Below are positions 43,700 to 45,883 of a stretch of DNA of 45,883 nucleotides, piece after piece. Location of the stretch: contig JAFDZM010000023.1 of assembly GCA_018266915.1 (NCBI GenBank), positions 1 to 45,883 on the forward strand, in the 5' to 3' direction. The notes beneath the pieces were generated by a model, which saw nothing but the letters and a program-made list of their open reading frames with translations, did no database searches and was not told the DNA's origin. The DNA comes from Bacteroidota bacterium (GTDB lineage Bacteria > Bacteroidota > Bacteroidia > Sphingobacteriales > Sphingobacteriaceae). Made by a program: the position numbers and the translations under genes. The first letter of the stretch is position 1. Every line of letters starts with the position of its first letter.

Positions 43700-44164
43700 A
43701 TGAATATGCGCGAATACATAGAGTACCAGATATCGGCACTGAATGATCTGATCAGGATCAACAAGGACAGGATAACCGGTTACCGTCAGCGGATAGCGAC
43801 TACCACTGACGATGACGTGGAAGAGCTGCTTTCTGACATGATCTATCAAAGTTATCAGCATATAGAGGAGCTCACTGATAATATTTATCAATTAGGCGGT
43901 AAACCAGCGCGTCCTGATAGTATGGCCGGCAAATTCTATTATTCGTGGACGGACCTGAAGACATTCGTTTTCAAAGAGACCCGAAAAAAAATGCTCGATT
44001 ATTGCGAATTCTGTGAAGATGTTGTGAAGGCCATTTATCAAAAAGCATTTAACGCCCAGGAACTCCATTGGGACAAACGGGTTGCTGCTTTGCTAAAGAA
44101 ACACCTGCTTGAAGTCGAAAATTCTTACCATCATGTATTGATGCTTAAAGGTGGATTTGCCTAA
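43700..44164 (+). CDS. PA2169-family four-helix-bundle protein (DUF2383)
   Basis: 154 residues, fully helical, ferritin-like bundle type: EYQISALNDLIRINKDRITGYRQRIATT, then LLSDMIYQSYQHIEELTDNIYQLGG and two later helices with FCEDVVKAIYQKA and LLKKHLLEVENSYHHVLML. The alternative start is M3 at 43706. Members are stress-associated with unknown function. It is divergent from kaiC across 255 bases, and followed 90 bases later by a PAS kinase on its own strand. Confidence 0.8.
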   Translation: MNMREYIEYQISALNDLIRINKDRITGYRQRIATTTDDDVEELLSDMIYQSYQHIEELTDNIYQLGGKPARPDSMAGKFYYSWTDLKTFVFKETRKKMLDYCEFCEDVVKAIYQKAFNAQELHWDKRVAALLKKHLLEVENSYHHVLMLKGGFA

Positions 44165-44254
44165 TGTGTATTAAATTCTAAGTATCAAATAGTTCTGAAT
44201 TAGACAGAATTTACATAACTTGACCACATTATTTCGATTTCACGCGCCGCTGGA

Positions 44255-45739
44255 ATGATTGGTACCACCCCGGATAATATCCCTGATAACCTTTTTCGTG
44301 TGCTTTTTGAAAAGTCACCCGGATCCTTGCTTATGAAGGCCAATCCCCCTGATTTTACTATTGTTGCTGCAAGCGACAGCTACCTGAGGGTTAATTCTCT
44401 TTCCCGCGAGAATGTGTTAGGAAAAGGCTTTTTTGATGTATATAAAAAAGATATTGATGAGAGTGACGATCTTCTTGCACGCAAAATATTCAACCACATC
44501 ATCCGGACCGGGGAAAAGGTAGACGTACCTGTATACCGTTTTGATATTTTTGAACCAGGTGCAGATGTTAAAACACTGCATTACTGGTCATTTTCTAATA
44601 ACCCTATTTCAAGTGGCAACAGTCGGGAAGTGTCTTATATTTTGAGCACATTTACAGACATTACTGCCGAAGTAAAAGCAAAAGAAGCAGCGCAGGAAAG
44701 TGAGCATCGCCTCTTGCTTGCCGCCGAAGCAACGGGCATGGCATTTTGGGAACTGACTATATCTGACAATGCATTTTCCTATTCACAACAGATGGCCGAG
44801 ATTTTCGGCCACCCGCCTGGTACAGCCATTACTCTTGATCATATAAGGGCGCAGGTACATCCCGACGATATGGAAAATATCGTAATAAAGGCGTTTCAAA
44901 AAGCGCTGATCGAGGGCAGCTATTTTTACGAGGTACGGGTTTACTGGCCGGATGAATCATTACATTGGATACGCACCAAAGGCACTGTACAATACAACAA
45001 AAATAAAGAACCTGTCCGCATGCTCGGTACAATTGTAGACATCACTGAAAGTAAAAGGGATGAAATCAGGAAGAACGATTTTATTGCGATGGCCAGTCAC
45101 GAACTGAAAACACCGCTCACGTCGCTTAAGGCCTACCTGCAATTAATGGAAACCAAACTATCGGGCACTACCGACCCCTTTGTTAAAACAGCAGTGGTAA
45201 AATCAGGCAACCAGGTAAATAAGATGACGGCCCTAATACACGGTTTCCTGGATCTTTCCAGAATTGAGCCGGGCAAATTGAAACTCATCCGGACAACATT
45301 TGATATCTGTGCACTTATTGACGAGGTGCTGACCGAAAGCCGGGTGCTGAGCAATACACACTCCTTACGCTTGGAATCAACGGGTGAATTAACTGTTAAT
45401 GCTGATAGGGCCAAGATCGGGCAGGTAATCAGCAACCTGGTAAACAATGCCATCAAATATTCGCCCAGGGGAAGCTATGTTATTTTGCAATGCAAAGCCA
45501 ATGACGGCGATGTAGTAGTATCAGTTACCGATGAAGGTATCGGCATTAAGCCTAAAGACCAGGAAAAAATATTTCAGCGTTTTTACCGTGCCGAAGAAGA
45601 CGAGTACCGGAATATCTCGGGTTTCGGTATCGGGCTTTACCTATCCAGCGAAATCATTCAGCAACATAAAGGAAAGATTTGGGTAAAGAGTACAGAAGGT
45701 GAAGGATCGACTTTTTATTTTAGTTTGCCGGTTGTCTGA
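44255..45739 (+). CDS. PAS-PAS histidine kinase flanking the KaiC locus
   Basis: 494 residues, cytosolic. PAS1 at about 10-140 (LFRVLFEKSPGSLLMKANPPDFTIVAASDSYLRV), PAS2/PAC at about 150-265, HisKA with H282 in AMASHELKTPLTSLKAYLQLM, N box NLVNNAIKYSP, G1 TDEGIGIKP and G2 GFGIGLYLS. Its catalytic half closely resembles that of the 39404 kinase, suggesting paralogous outputs on both sides of the KaiC module. No response regulator adjoins. Confidence 0.95.
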   Translation: MIGTTPDNIPDNLFRVLFEKSPGSLLMKANPPDFTIVAASDSYLRVNSLSRENVLGKGFFDVYKKDIDESDDLLARKIFNHIIRTGEKVDVPVYRFDIFEPGADVKTLHYWSFSNNPISSGNSREVSYILSTFTDITAEVKAKEAAQESEHRLLLAAEATGMAFWELTISDNAFSYSQQMAEIFGHPPGTAITLDHIRAQVHPDDMENIVIKAFQKALIEGSYFYEVRVYWPDESLHWIRTKGTVQYNKNKEPVRMLGTIVDITESKRDEIRKNDFIAMASHELKTPLTSLKAYLQLMETKLSGTTDPFVKTAVVKSGNQVNKMTALIHGFLDLSRIEPGKLKLIRTTFDICALIDEVLTESRVLSNTHSLRLESTGELTVNADRAKIGQVISNLVNNAIKYSPRGSYVILQCKANDGDVVVSVTDEGIGIKPKDQEKIFQRFYRAEEDEYRNISGFGIGLYLSSEIIQQHKGKIWVKSTEGEGSTFYFSLPVV

Positions 45740-45766
45740 ACCCGATTTCTTAGAATTTTTGAATTA

Positions 45767-45883
45767 TGTCGATGAACGGCCCTGAGGGGTGAAGAAGCAA
45801 TCGCGAACTATACATGTCCGCTCTGTATAGCATGCGATTGCTTCGTTGCGCGGCTCACACCATCCGCCTTGCGCCTCAATGAC
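45767..45883. repeat. MITE-like intergenic repeat, copy 2 (cut by window end or complete to CAATGAC)
   Basis: 117 bases sharing a 26-base identical core (45829-45854) and an identical 19-base tail word with the copy at 28785-28916. It lacks the GCTAGC palindrome; instead GAAGCAATCGC (45794-45804) pairs with GCGATTGCTTC (45834-45844). The left end reads TGTCGATGAAC, missing part of the terminal repeat seen in copy 1. Confidence 0.82.

Overview
The window looks like chromosomal DNA of a Bacteroidota member, most likely family Sphingobacteriaceae (Mucilaginibacter/Pedobacter-like). This is inferred from gene content: a TonB-dependent receptor with an N-terminal carboxypeptidase-regulatory-like domain, DUF3078, LytS/LytTR and PAS-rich kinases, a 7TM/HisKA_3/NarL group, GH28, weak Shine-Dalgarno sequences, one TAnnTTTG-type -7 element and REP-like hairpins. 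No rRNA, tRNA, CRISPR array, phage or transposase gene was seen. Coding density is high and no gene-free stretch exceeds 300 bases; the largest are 34090-34354, 43445-43699 and 1309-1509.

Layout. 1-4.7 kb: fabF, a lipoprotein, then an ECF sigma factor overlapping a membrane-anchored protein with a C-terminal beta-barrel-like domain. 4.8-7.8 kb: a HAMP/PAS sensor that lacks its kinase half and ends in a palindromic repeat, then an AraC regulator and an SDR oxidoreductase that share an operator-like sequence. 7.9-12 kb: a TlpA-like thioredoxin protein, a cupin, a PRC-barrel/small membrane protein pair, a receiver-only response regulator, a secreted protein and a SnoaL-like protein. 12.06-13.5 kb: an unusual two-gene unit resembling bacterial conflict-system components. 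13.6-17.1 kb: a GH18-like secreted protein, then cbpA-cbpM and an AlkZ-like winged-helix protein. 17.1-20.1 kb: a NarL regulator, a HisKA_3 kinase, a seven-TM protein and a secreted protein with a duplicated DGxRIY unit. 20.3-27 kb: a secreted protein, a four-PAS sensor ending in a DHp-like helix pair without ATPase, an enoyl-CoA hydratase, YjbR, GH28 and a membrane protein. 27-32 kb: LytTR regulator and LytS kinase, a MITE-like repeat, an acyltransferase, then a divergent beta-lactamase-like hydrolase and a DUF2306 protein. 32-39.4 kb: phospholipase A, a REP hairpin pair, DUF3078, a TonB receptor, a second beta-lactamase-like hydrolase and a four-TM protein. 39.4-45.8 kb: kaiC, two kaiB-like genes and a PAS kinase in one tight operon, with a divergent PA2169-type helical-bundle gene and a second PAS kinase, ending in another copy of the MITE-like repeat.

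Sensing dominates: six sensor proteins (two without a catalytic ATPase domain), three response regulators, one AraC regulator, one ECF sigma factor and a KaiC-KaiB module. The loci most worth following up are the 12.06-13.5 kb pair, the 17.1-20.1 kb secreted protein/7TM/two-component group, the KaiC-KaiB-KaiB-kinase operon and the sigma factor/barrel pair. All functional statements come from reading motifs; no database search was run.
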